Origin: Pedobacter sp. PAMC26386
GTDB lineage: Bacteria; Bacteroidota; Bacteroidia; Sphingobacteriales; Sphingobacteriaceae
NCBI GenBank assembly: GCA_014302835.1
Contig: CP060294.1
Location: 2,231,067 to 2,295,066 of the forward strand
DNA: 64,000 nucleotides
Reading direction: 5' to 3'
A program made the translations under genes and the position numbers. The notes beneath the pieces were generated by a model that saw only the letters and a list, made by a program, of their open reading frames with translations, did no database searches and had not been told where the DNA came from. Of this stretch, positions 17,261 through 26,093 are shown one piece after another. Every line of letters starts with the position of its first letter. The stretch's first letter is position 1.

Positions 17261-18801
17261 TAGCATATCAAACTATAGACTGACGCAGACTGTAAAGCTT
17301 TATATCTTGTTGGTGTCAAAGAGACCAGATCAATGTTGTAAGTCTCTTGAAAGACCTGGAATAAATACTCATTCTCTTCAACCAGGCTTCTTTCCAACTG
17401 AGAAATCGAAGCTTCCTGATACCCATCAAACCCTACGATGTAAACCTCTGCCGCATTTAACTCAACTGCAGTTTGCAAGGCAAGAATACTATGAGAATCT
17501 TTAAACTTATCCGTAAACGAAATCTGCTCAAATTCGAAACAACGGTTATGAATTTGAGCAGGAATATAAGTACCCATTTTACGTGGGAATGGAGGAAATA
17601 CACATACCCCATTGAAATCTCCAAGATCGCTGAATACTTTTTCTAAACGATGACCTTCATTTCCTACCAGACAGTAAAACTGATCTGCCTTTACATCTTT
17701 ATAATACAGCGCATTCTTTGAACTGGAATGTACCACAGCAATATCCGGTGTCTGATTGATAAATTCAATAATCGCCTTAGCATGTTCTGCCGAATTAGGA
17801 CCACCACCAACAATCAATACCGTACCATAAGATTTTGCAGATTTGAAAACTGGCAACTCTTCGTTATCTCTGATGTTATTTTTTTGATTTTGAAGCGCCC
17901 TCACCATACTATTCAGTGAATACACACGTGTTGTATACCAATCCATTACATCTTTCTGAGGCAATGAATTAGACCCAGAAATCATATAAGGTACATTAGT
18001 CCCCCATTCATATTTCTTTAACAACTGATCAAAACCATCAACGACATTTCCAATCGCATTAAAGTCAATGTCCATGTTGTATTTGGTATTTAAAACCGAG
18101 AGTAACAGTTCAGTTTTTAAATTCCCGGCACCGCGACCCATTCCCAGAATTGTTGAATCTACTATATCAGCACCATAATCAATCGCAGTTAATGAATTGA
18201 TCAAAGCCATCTCCAGATTGTTATGCCCATGGAACCCAATTTTACAATCAGTTTTTGATCTGATCAAATCCATAGTTTGTTTCACATCATCCGGAAATAC
18301 ACCACCATAACTATCCACCATATAAAAATAGTCAGCAAGACCATCCAAACCGCTCAGCTCTTCAACAAAGTTGCCATACTGTTTCCATTTGGACATATAC
18401 ATTACATTGAAACCCACTTCGAAGCCGTATTTTTTAATTTCTGCTGCTAGTTTCAACGCACGACCTAATTGCTGTGGGTCTAAAGCAATTCTTACCATAT
18501 CCACTATACCAACGATTGGTTGTAGCAAATCAGCAACATGCTCTACCCTGATATCTTTTTCATTAAATATAATGACCAGTTTTTTATTAGTCAGACTCTT
18601 TAATTCCTGCAATTCATAAACTGGAGAATAGAAATATTTACCGTAATAATCTTTAATAGGGATACTTCTATAACCGACCTCTATATAATCTACTGGCAGG
18701 CTGTTTAAAGAATTTAGATAAGTATGGACCAGATTTTTATCGAAGTCCCAGTTAGTATAATAACCACCATCGCGTAAGGTACAATCAAGTATTTTAAACA
18801 T
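17260..18801 (-). CDS. Pyruvate-type aldolase (HMGL-like) fused to an MptE-like domain
   Basis: This 513-residue protein has two domains. Residues 1-~290 are a DRE-TIM metallolyase like 4-hydroxy-2-oxovalerate aldolase: DCTLRDGG (Arg10, Asp11), EVGYRS, GFHGHNN with metal ligands His191 and His193, and GMGRGAGN. From ~residue 325 a second domain begins VLIVGGGPNSAEHAKAI and continues HSSSKNALYY and VYIVGFDGYQ. This resembles the DUF115/6-hydroxymethylpterin pyrophosphokinase MptE-like fold. The aldolase half would join pyruvate to an aldehyde, giving a 2-keto-3-deoxy acid. The gene begins 6 bases after the wzc stop and is coupled to the KdsB-like gene. Confidence 0.78.
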   Translation of the reverse strand: MFKILDCTLRDGGYYTNWDFDKNLVHTYLNSLNSLPVDYIEVGYRSIPIKDYYGKYFYSPVYELQELKSLTNKKLVIIFNEKDIRVEHVADLLQPIVGIVDMVRIALDPQQLGRALKLAAEIKKYGFEVGFNVMYMSKWKQYGNFVEELSGLDGLADYFYMVDSYGGVFPDDVKQTMDLIRSKTDCKIGFHGHNNLEMALINSLTAIDYGADIVDSTILGMGRGAGNLKTELLLSVLNTKYNMDIDFNAIGNVVDGFDQLLKKYEWGTNVPYMISGSNSLPQKDVMDWYTTRVYSLNSMVRALQNQKNNIRDNEELPVFKSAKSYGTVLIVGGGPNSAEHAKAIIEFINQTPDIAVVHSSSKNALYYKDVKADQFYCLVGNEGHRLEKVFSDLGDFNGVCVFPPFPRKMGTYIPAQIHNRCFEFEQISFTDKFKDSHSILALQTAVELNAAEVYIVGFDGYQEASISQLERSLVEENEYLFQVFQETYNIDLVSLTPTRYKALQSASVYSLIC

Positions 18802-18807
18802 AATTAA

Positions 18808-21171
18808 TTAGGATTTGAACAACTTTTTAAACCAATTTTTACTTTTATTATCTGCATTATCATAAGAACCGTAGCCATAACCATAGCCGTAACCATAGCC
18901 ATAACCGTAACCATGTCCATTAATATCGTTCACCACAATTCCGATACTCTTCATCTTTTCGCTTCTGCTTAAATCATCAATAATATTCAATTGTTGTTTA
19001 GAGGTGAAATTTTGCCTAACCAGATACATACAGACATCCGCATGAGCAGACATGAGTTGTGCATCAGCAACGATACCAATTGGCGGTGCGTCTATAATGA
19101 TATAGTCAAACTCCAACTTGAGTTCTTCAATTAGTTCTTTTGTCCGATCATCCAATAGCATTTCTGCAGGATTTGGAGGCACCGGTCCCGAACTTATGAT
19201 AGATAGATTTTTATGGATATTTAATGGTTTTACAATATCCTTCGCTGTTAAATTTGAATCGATAATGTAATTAGTAAAGCCCACATCATTTGAAATATCC
19301 AGTTTAGCTGACAATCCGGGTTTCCGCAAATCAAGTTCCATGAGTAAAACTTTCTTGTTGGATAAGGCTAGCACATTTCCAAGGTTAATAGCAACAAAAG
19401 ACTTTCCTTCACCAGACATACTTGAAGTAATCAGAATAACCTTTTCTTCTTTAGTCTTCATGTAAAAAGAAAGATTGGTCCTTAAGGCTCTGAATTGCTC
19501 TGAAACGGCAGACCTGGAACTATTTGCGACAACAAGATTGCTTTCTTCCTCATTATGACTAATCTCCCCAATTACAGGCACATTGGTCAACCTGCTAATA
19601 TCAGCCTTAGTCTGGACCTTATCATTTATTATATCCTTCAAATAAATGATAGAGACAGGCAGCAACAGCCCTAGAAAAATCCCAACAATGTAGACCATTG
19701 CTTTCTTAGGATTAAATGGCTTAACCTCAGATTTAGGCGGATCTATAGTTCTGGAATTTGAAATATTAGAAGTCTTAGAAATTGCAGTTTCCTCACTTTT
19801 TTGCATCAGGAATAAATAAAGTTCTTGTTTGATTTGCTGCTGACGCGCCAAATTCAGATAATTACGTTCAATCTCAGGGACACCGCGAACCTGAGTTTCC
19901 GCCTTTTTCATTTGACTACTCAGCTTATCCCTGGTAATCGTGAATGCATCTAGTGTAGTCACCAGATTGGCTTCAATATCTGCTCTGGCATTTGCAATCT
20001 CTTTATCGATTAACACAATCGCCGGATTAGCTTCTGTGACCCCAATTAATCTTCTTGCCCGCTCTAGCGTCAGGGCATTAAACTTTTCTACAGCACCGCT
20101 AAACACCAGATCGGCAGGCACTAATGAACTTGGCAGAACCCTTTTGTTCTTTGTACCATCTTTCAAATATTCCTGCAAACTTTTAAGGATACTGATCTGA
20201 GTTTCCATTTTACTCAAATCACTTACGTACTGACTAGTAGTTTGTACCAGTAACTTTGACTGCTCAGTCATATCAGCCAGGTTATTCTTTTGCTTAAAGC
20301 CCTGAATATTTCCTTCCAGATCACCTAGTTCTTTACCAATAAAACTTAAACGATTCTGAATAAATTTGACCGTACTATCAGCAATTTCATTCTTATCTCT
20401 TACATTCTCCTGGACATAGCTCTCAATCAGTTTATTTAAAATGTCTTCCCCCTTTTTAGGGATCGGATGATTCAGAGAAATATCAACAATCGTAATCAGT
20501 TTATTTTTAACCTCAACTGTCAGATCTTCCATCATATCAGCTACCCTTGAGTCAACTGAAGTGATATTAACTCTGTATTTATTGTAAAGATCAGCAACAC
20601 TTGGATTTCTGGAGATCAAAATTGTCCCCACATGTTCAATTTTGAAAGGCTTATCCAAACTCACCAGGGTGTCCAGGCCTTTCGAATTAATGGATACCTT
20701 GCTATTTTTTAAAAGCTGTACATCAACATTGGTCTCCTTAATCGTGTCTTCTGCAGAGACCATTTTAACCAAAATCGGGGATTTATAGAGCTCTGTATTT
20801 TTAACTCTTCCTTTCCGGTAGTAAGTCATGTTCAAATTCATACTTTTCACAACCTGCTCCATTAAAAACCGCGTTCTCAAAATTTCAGCTTCATTATCTA
20901 CTGTGCTTTTAGCACCTAATAAACCTCCGAGATCTCCCAGTAAATCACTACCAGACAACATACCGCTACCCTTTTTCTCATCATTTACCAAAACCCTCGC
21001 AGATATTTTATAGCTCGGTGTTTTATACCTGGCGTATAAAACAGAAATAACTACACATATTACTAAAGAAAACAAAATCCAATACCAATTGTATAATAAA
21101 CGTGATAGAATTTGCTTAATATCTAAATATTCATCCTTATTTGATACCTTATTTTCAATTATATTATTCAT
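18808..21171 (-). CDS. Wzc-like polysaccharide co-polymerase and tyrosine autokinase
   Basis: This 787-residue inner-membrane protein controls polymer length and export. The N-terminal half has a membrane span (~residue 30-50), a Wzz domain and a long coiled-coil. A second span near 515 leads to a BY-kinase domain with Walker A SGEGKSFVAINLG, Walker A' LLMELDLRKPG and Walker B YIIIDAPP. The tail is a run of Gly-Tyr pairs ending in SYDNADNK, the expected autophosphorylation cluster. Its phosphatase is encoded upstream. In the DNA the tail is a hexanucleotide-like repeat (about 18,866-18,912). Confidence 0.95.
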   Translation of the reverse strand: MNNIIENKVSNKDEYLDIKQILSRLLYNWYWILFSLVICVVISVLYARYKTPSYKISARVLVNDEKKGSGMLSGSDLLGDLGGLLGAKSTVDNEAEILRTRFLMEQVVKSMNLNMTYYRKGRVKNTELYKSPILVKMVSAEDTIKETNVDVQLLKNSKVSINSKGLDTLVSLDKPFKIEHVGTILISRNPSVADLYNKYRVNITSVDSRVADMMEDLTVEVKNKLITIVDISLNHPIPKKGEDILNKLIESYVQENVRDKNEIADSTVKFIQNRLSFIGKELGDLEGNIQGFKQKNNLADMTEQSKLLVQTTSQYVSDLSKMETQISILKSLQEYLKDGTKNKRVLPSSLVPADLVFSGAVEKFNALTLERARRLIGVTEANPAIVLIDKEIANARADIEANLVTTLDAFTITRDKLSSQMKKAETQVRGVPEIERNYLNLARQQQIKQELYLFLMQKSEETAISKTSNISNSRTIDPPKSEVKPFNPKKAMVYIVGIFLGLLLPVSIIYLKDIINDKVQTKADISRLTNVPVIGEISHNEEESNLVVANSSRSAVSEQFRALRTNLSFYMKTKEEKVILITSSMSGEGKSFVAINLGNVLALSNKKVLLMELDLRKPGLSAKLDISNDVGFTNYIIDSNLTAKDIVKPLNIHKNLSIISSGPVPPNPAEMLLDDRTKELIEELKLEFDYIIIDAPPIGIVADAQLMSAHADVCMYLVRQNFTSKQQLNIIDDLSRSEKMKSIGIVVNDINGHGYGYGYGYGYGYGYGSYDNADNKSKNWFKKLFKS
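18866..18912. repeat. Short tandem repeat coding the Tyr-Gly tail of Wzc
   Basis: About eight degenerate 6-base units (CCATAG / CCGTAA type on the plus strand) encode alternating Gly-Tyr codons. Such a repeat can gain or lose units in frame, changing the number of phosphorylatable tyrosines without breaking the protein. Confidence 0.75.
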
Positions 21172-21195
21172 TGATTTATACTAAGAAGTGATCGA

Positions 21196-22005
21196 CTAAA
21201 GTCTTGAAAACAAGACAATTAAAACTGAGAGCGCAGTTCCAATAATTGCATAAGTCTGTGTCCTTGCCTGATTCAAAGAAGCTGCCTTCCCTTTATTCGG
21301 CTCGACATAAATGACATCATTCTGTTTGAGATAGTAAAAAGGGCTATTAAACACCTGAGAGGAGTTTAAATTCAAACGCGCGAATTCCTTTTTACCATTA
21401 TTCTCCCGAATCAGCAAGACATTTTCGCGCTTACCGAATATCGTCAGATCTCCAGCTAAACCCAGCGCATCAAGGATAGTGACCCGCTCATTAGGCAACA
21501 CATAAGAAGCAGGCCTTCCAACCTCTCCTAAAATGGTTACTTTAAAATTAGCATAGCGCACCTGCACATTCGGATCCTTATAAACCAGCGCAGCTTTTTC
21601 CTTGATCAGATCCCTGGCCTGAAAGGTTGTCAAGCCACCAATTTTAACTTTTCCAACGATTGACAAATCAATTTCTCCATTTTTATCTACCAGAAATCCA
21701 GCCACTGCAGGAGTCGCTGTAATTCCGGCAACTGCACCTGAAATAGTACTTAACGCTTGCGTACCTACCTGATTTACAACCATCGAAGTAGCTGGATCAA
21801 TCGTAAAAATAGAAATAGAAAGAATATCATCCGGCTGGATAGCCGGCTCAGTGAAAACGGCTGTATTCGCTAACACAGATCGTTCAGTAGACGTAATGTC
21901 CTGAAAATAAGGTACATTTTTAGTACTTGCACAGGAGGCAAAAAGTAAAGCCAAAAACAGCATTCCACCATTTTTGATTTTACCGATTTTAAAACTTCTT
22001 CTCAT
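21196..22005 (-). CDS. Wza-like polysaccharide export lipoprotein
   Basis: This ~269-residue protein from ATG 22005 gives a compact lipoprotein signal (MLFLALLFASCAS). An ATG at 22098 would put 31 extra residues before it and is unlikely. The mature part has the polysaccharide export domain (QPDDILSISIF, DKNGEIDLSIVGKVKIGGLT) and a SLBB-type domain (VTILGEVGRPASYVLPNERVTILDALGLAGD). A C-terminal hydrophobic segment (YAIIGTALSVLIVLFS) would span the outer membrane. It forms the export channel and is encoded 24 bases before wzc. Confidence 0.92.
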   Translation of the reverse strand: MRRSFKIGKIKNGGMLFLALLFASCASTKNVPYFQDITSTERSVLANTAVFTEPAIQPDDILSISIFTIDPATSMVVNQVGTQALSTISGAVAGITATPAVAGFLVDKNGEIDLSIVGKVKIGGLTTFQARDLIKEKAALVYKDPNVQVRYANFKVTILGEVGRPASYVLPNERVTILDALGLAGDLTIFGKRENVLLIRENNGKKEFARLNLNSSQVFNSPFYYLKQNDVIYVEPNKGKAASLNQARTQTYAIIGTALSVLIVLFSRL

Positions 22006-22181
22006 AGGTGGATAAGGCGTTTTTAACTGGTTATAATTTAAAAAATCTATTCGGGTAATTTTAATTTTAAACAAACATCCTCTACCCCCAAAGGACAATT
22101 AAATCGTTTTATCTTCATTCTCAATCAAATTAAACTAATGCAATCATTCCAGATCACGAGCTCATTTCAGCCCCAGTTCAA

Positions 22182-22910
22182 TCAGGAGAATAACTCCTTA
22201 TTCTTAAAATCGTACTGTCCTAATTTTTTATACAAAAAACCACTGGTAACAGCAGCCGAAAGCGCACGCATATGCCTGTTATGATGCAAATCGGTTGCAG
22301 CAAAATCGTAAAGCATATTTTCCAGTAAATATTCAGCAGCACTCTTCACCTCTTTACCATAATACCCATAAACAGACAATAGATTTAACTGAAAAAGCAC
22401 ACCAATTTCTTTATACCGATTAAACCGACTTAAATTATCATGGTTAAAACTATAACGCTCGGGGTGAGCAAGAATAACACGGTAACCCTTAATTTTCAGA
22501 TTAAAGATCACCTGTTCAATACCAGGGGTTTCTGAGAGATAAGACATCTCAATCAAAATATATTTCCCCGGCAAACAGAGCAACCCTTCAGTAACCTGAA
22601 AATTCTCATCCACCATATACTCCGCAGCCGCTTCAACTTCAACACTCAAACCTCTATTAATCAGTCCATTTTTCACCAAATCTAAAGCAGATATAATTGT
22701 ATCAGGAGTATTCGGGTACAATTCCGCGAAAATATGCGGAGTGCACAAGAATTTACTAAAGCCCAAATTATTTAACTGTCTGATTAAATTCAAAGACTGC
22801 TCTAAATCAGGAGAACCATCATCAATTCCTGGCAATAAATGTGAATGCATATCAACACCCAGCCATTCTATATCTTCAACTCGATTTTTTCTCTTAAAAA
22901 AGGTAAACAT
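22182..22910 (-). CDS. PHP-type tyrosine-protein phosphatase (CpsB/CapC-like)
   Basis: This 242-residue manganese-dependent PHP-fold phosphatase shows DMHSHLLPGIDDG, CTPHIF, LIEMSYL, VILAHPERY and ATDLHH, which carry the metal-binding His/Asp/Glu set. It should dephosphorylate the tyrosine tail of the Wzc-like kinase and so tune polymer output. It is the first gene of the long minus-strand operon, with an 836-bp non-coding region before it and 176 bases between it and the Wza-like gene. Confidence 0.92.
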   Translation of the reverse strand: MFTFFKRKNRVEDIEWLGVDMHSHLLPGIDDGSPDLEQSLNLIRQLNNLGFSKFLCTPHIFAELYPNTPDTIISALDLVKNGLINRGLSVEVEAAAEYMVDENFQVTEGLLCLPGKYILIEMSYLSETPGIEQVIFNLKIKGYRVILAHPERYSFNHDNLSRFNRYKEIGVLFQLNLLSVYGYYGKEVKSAAEYLLENMLYDFAATDLHHNRHMRALSAAVTSGFLYKKLGQYDFKNKELFS

Positions 22911-23746
22911 TCTTTATAATATGGTATTTCGTAAAGCAATAAAATCTAAACTCTTCAATGGAAGATTAACACAGTATGTTTTTTAACGAAAGTACAAATT
23001 TATTCATACATAAAATGAATTAAACATTAAATTATTGTGTTTTTTTTAAACACAGGCAATCTCGGAGAAAAAAAAACAAGATTCAAAATGGAGATAAAAA
23101 TAGGATTTTAAAGAAAAACGGCACAAAATACAGATCGAAAAAACAAAAACACAAAACAGACCCCAACCCTATCAACAATAACAAAAACAGCATTTAAGCA
23201 TCAAAAAGGCATATCCAATCAAATAAACAAACACCAAATAACACAAATAAAAGCAAAAAAAACAGTAGTAAATTTAATGTAACAAAGTCAAGACACAAAA
23301 CAATTACAACCTACAGGAATACCGTTTAACACCCCAAAAACGCCATTCACTCTCAACTCCTCACACAACAAACAATACATTTAAACACCTAAGGTTAATT
23401 TATTTTTATAATAATATTAAATTAAATACTAAAATCATCAATAAAAAGACCAATAATTATAATAATAGTATAATTACATTCAAAATAATTAATACAATTC
23501 CCCTTTAATATTCAAAATAACATCAACTAAAACATCAATATTACGGGATGAATTGAGGATAAAAAACAAGAATTATAATCACTATACAGAAACCAGAGAA
23601 AAATCTCCCTCCAGGAATCACTCAAAAATTCTTATAATTCACGATTATGGCTGTTTTAACAGATAGAGACCAAAGCTAGGTCAGCAATCATTAAAATCGA
23701 TACCAATAAGTTTATACGGATCAGAATAAACTTCAACCCAGGCGGG
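22911..23746. other. Long A/C-rich non-coding region upstream of the EPS operon
   Basis: No credible gene is visible in 836 bases. From about 23,085 to 23,390 the plus strand is made almost only of A and C, so an RNA read from the minus strand would be G/U-rich. From 23,390 to 23,560 it is nearly all A/T. On the minus strand TACTTTCG at 22,994-22,987, about 77 bases before the phosphatase ATG, is one mismatch from the -7 consensus, with no clear upstream box. The region probably holds the operon promoter and a leader. Confidence 0.6.
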
Positions 23747-24544
23747 CTAATTAATGATCTTGATTTGCTTGAAGACATCCATAGTAATTTCCTTCCCTGC
23801 TTTAGCAAATCCAGGATTACGCTTATTCAGCGGCTTGGTTATTCGTGTTGCGAAGTAATAAACATTGTCTTTAGTTTTCACATAACCAATCTGCCAGCCA
23901 ACATCTTTTCCATCGGATTTTATCCAGCCAGATTTTTCCGACAAGATATAGCCCTCTTTTTTCCCGGAAAACATCAGCTCTTTTACAATAGAAAATGTAC
24001 GCGGAGAAAAAGGGAGTTGTTCTCTATTGAAAACTCTTAGAAAATTAACCTGACCTTTTGGAGAAATGCCAAAAGATCCCGAATTCCAGAAATCGTTTCC
24101 TTTTTCAGTGAGCTTAAAATTTCCATAACCACAGGCTGTTAAAAATTCCAAATAATCTTTTCGCCCAATTCTTTTAGCTATCTCAGCATAAAACCACTTA
24201 TTAGAGTTCTTAAATGCAGTCCTGAGATCAGTATCTACATTCCATTCCTGCATTTCTTTTCCACACAGATCCTGACTTTTACCGTCCCACCTGATCAACT
24301 CATTTTCAGTTTTAACCACCCCTGTTTCTAACGCTATACAAGAATTGATTAGATTAAAGGTTGCCCCGGGAAGAGTTTCACGAATAGCATCTAAACTATC
24401 GCTAAAAAGCCACTGCATCTTATTCTGGTTATAAATGGTAATACTTCCTTCAACATCCTGTTTCTTAAAGATCTGCTTAAAGTCTGTTTGCCCATAAGCA
24501 GTACAGGTTGAAAGAAGTAATAAGTAAATCACAGTCCTTTTCAT
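23747..24544 (-). CDS. Class D beta-lactamase homologue lacking the catalytic Ser and Lys
   Basis: This 265-residue protein has a signal peptide (VIYLLLLSTCTAYGQ) and a full-length OXA/penicillin-binding fold: PGATFNLINSCIALETG, FKNSNKWFYAEIAKRIG, CGYGN, FWNSGSFGISPKGQVNFL and LSEKSGW. The family's active-site S-T-F-K is A-T-F-N here (Ala61, Asn64), so both the acylated Ser and the carbamylated Lys are gone. The S-x-V motif is S-N-K, while YGN and K-S-G remain. It should not hydrolyse beta-lactams. A binding or sensing role is possible. It stands alone, and its neighbour is convergent or divergent. Confidence 0.82.
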   Translation of the reverse strand: MKRTVIYLLLLSTCTAYGQTDFKQIFKKQDVEGSITIYNQNKMQWLFSDSLDAIRETLPGATFNLINSCIALETGVVKTENELIRWDGKSQDLCGKEMQEWNVDTDLRTAFKNSNKWFYAEIAKRIGRKDYLEFLTACGYGNFKLTEKGNDFWNSGSFGISPKGQVNFLRVFNREQLPFSPRTFSIVKELMFSGKKEGYILSEKSGWIKSDGKDVGWQIGYVKTKDNVYYFATRITKPLNKRNPGFAKAGKEITMDVFKQIKIIN

Positions 24545-24717
24545 CTATTTTTGTTCTATAAAACTCACATATTCAATCCCCCGGATGGAATTTACCAAAA
24601 CAAAGGAAAAACTTTGATAAAAAGGTATCCTTGAAACAATAAGCAGCTGGATATTAAAACATTTCAGCTGTTTTCTGGTTTAAATTTTACAACCTAAATT
24701 TACAACGGCTATAAAAA

Positions 24718-26079
24718 TTGGAATTTAAACATCTACATAAACAGGTGGAAGGACCTATCCGAAGCAATCTATCTTTAATATGGAGCATATTACTGATCAC
24801 ATTCCTGGTCAGCATTTGCGGCTCGGCAAATTCACAAACAATAACTACTGCAAACTCCTTGAGGACAGATTCTTTACACGCTGGTATCCTAAAAAGACAA
24901 AATCCAACAGATTCGACCTACAAACAATATGATGTTGCTGATTTAATCCGAAACATTATTCATCCTAATCGAAAATCCAATCCGCTTCGTAAAAAATCTG
25001 GCATCACACCTATGCCAAATGTCGCTTATAACCCTAGTATTGGAGCCCAGATAGGAATTAAAGCTGTAGCAGGAAAGGTTCTGGGGAGCAATCCAAATAC
25101 ATTCATGTCAGTCGCCGCCACCTCAGCATCGATCACCACAAAAGGTATCATTTATTTTTACATCAGCCATAATGTATTTACTCCAGGCAATAAATGGAAC
25201 TTTCAAGGAAGCCTGGTGGCCGCAAAAACTGTTACACCCGATTTTGGATTAGGCATTGGCCAGGGTGTAACCGGAAGTGAGGCAGACCAGGTTTTAACTA
25301 ATCCTGAACGTAAAGGTTACGTACTCCACGCCCAATTTTATAGTTTCAGGGAAAAAGTATACAAACAAATTCAGGAGAATCTTTTTGTTGGGGCTGGAGT
25401 ATCATTTGATATAAGACGAAAAATCGAAGACCGGCTGTCCACAAGTGACTTAACTCCCTATAACATTTACAGTGACCGTTATGGATTTGATCGTGATCAT
25501 TACATGGCAAACGGTCTTCTTTTCAATATCCAATACACCACACGTGATAATCAAAACCGCGCCTATAAAGGTATTTATGCCGATGCAGGATTTCGGGTGA
25601 ATCAGAGTTGGATGGGAAGCACTAAAAATGCTGTACAGTTTACTACCGATTTTAGAAAATACTGGAGCCTCTCTGCCCAGAACCCAGAACATGTAATTGC
25701 ATTCTGGAATTGGGGATCATACCTGGTAAGTGGAGCTCTGCCTTATCTGGAACTTCCCGGCTCAGGCAAAGACCCTGCCTTTCGCAGCGGCAGAGGATAT
25801 ACAATTGGCTATTTCAAAGGCACTAAATACTTTTATTCCGAAGTAGAATATCGCTTCCCAATTACCAGAAATAAATTTTTAAGTGGCGCAACCTTCTTTA
25901 ATGTACAGACTACCAATGACGATTTAGGGACGAAAATCTTCCAGAAATGGCAACCTGGAGGAGGCGCTGGTTTACGTGTACTTTTCAACAAGGCTACGCG
26001 TACTAATTTATGTCTTGATTACGCCTTTGGTAATTATGGCTCAAGAGGGTTCTTTTTGGGATTAAATGAAGCGTTTTAA
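24718..26079 (+). CDS. BamA/TamA-like outer-membrane barrel protein with a non-ATG start
   Basis: This protein is up to 453 residues with a signal segment (LSLIWSILLITFLVSICGSANSQ). The C-terminal two-thirds are beta-strands with RSGRGYTIGYFKGTKYFYSEVEYRFPI, resembling the D15/Omp85 surface-antigen barrel, and the protein ends in Phe as outer-membrane barrels do. No POTRA repeats are seen. An in-frame TAA at 24,712 leaves no room upstream. The only early starts are TTG 24,718 or GTG 24,745, so a rare start codon must be used. Function is not known. Confidence 0.7.
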   Translation: MEFKHLHKQVEGPIRSNLSLIWSILLITFLVSICGSANSQTITTANSLRTDSLHAGILKRQNPTDSTYKQYDVADLIRNIIHPNRKSNPLRKKSGITPMPNVAYNPSIGAQIGIKAVAGKVLGSNPNTFMSVAATSASITTKGIIYFYISHNVFTPGNKWNFQGSLVAAKTVTPDFGLGIGQGVTGSEADQVLTNPERKGYVLHAQFYSFREKVYKQIQENLFVGAGVSFDIRRKIEDRLSTSDLTPYNIYSDRYGFDRDHYMANGLLFNIQYTTRDNQNRAYKGIYADAGFRVNQSWMGSTKNAVQFTTDFRKYWSLSAQNPEHVIAFWNWGSYLVSGALPYLELPGSGKDPAFRSGRGYTIGYFKGTKYFYSEVEYRFPITRNKFLSGATFFNVQTTNDDLGTKIFQKWQPGGGAGLRVLFNKATRTNLCLDYAFGNYGSRGFFLGLNEAF

Positions 26080-26093
26080 ACGCAAAAATTCAT

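Noticed and set aside
23747..24544. Beta-lactam resistance gene
   Set aside because: The catalytic Ser and Lys of the S-T-F-K motif are replaced by Ala and Asn.
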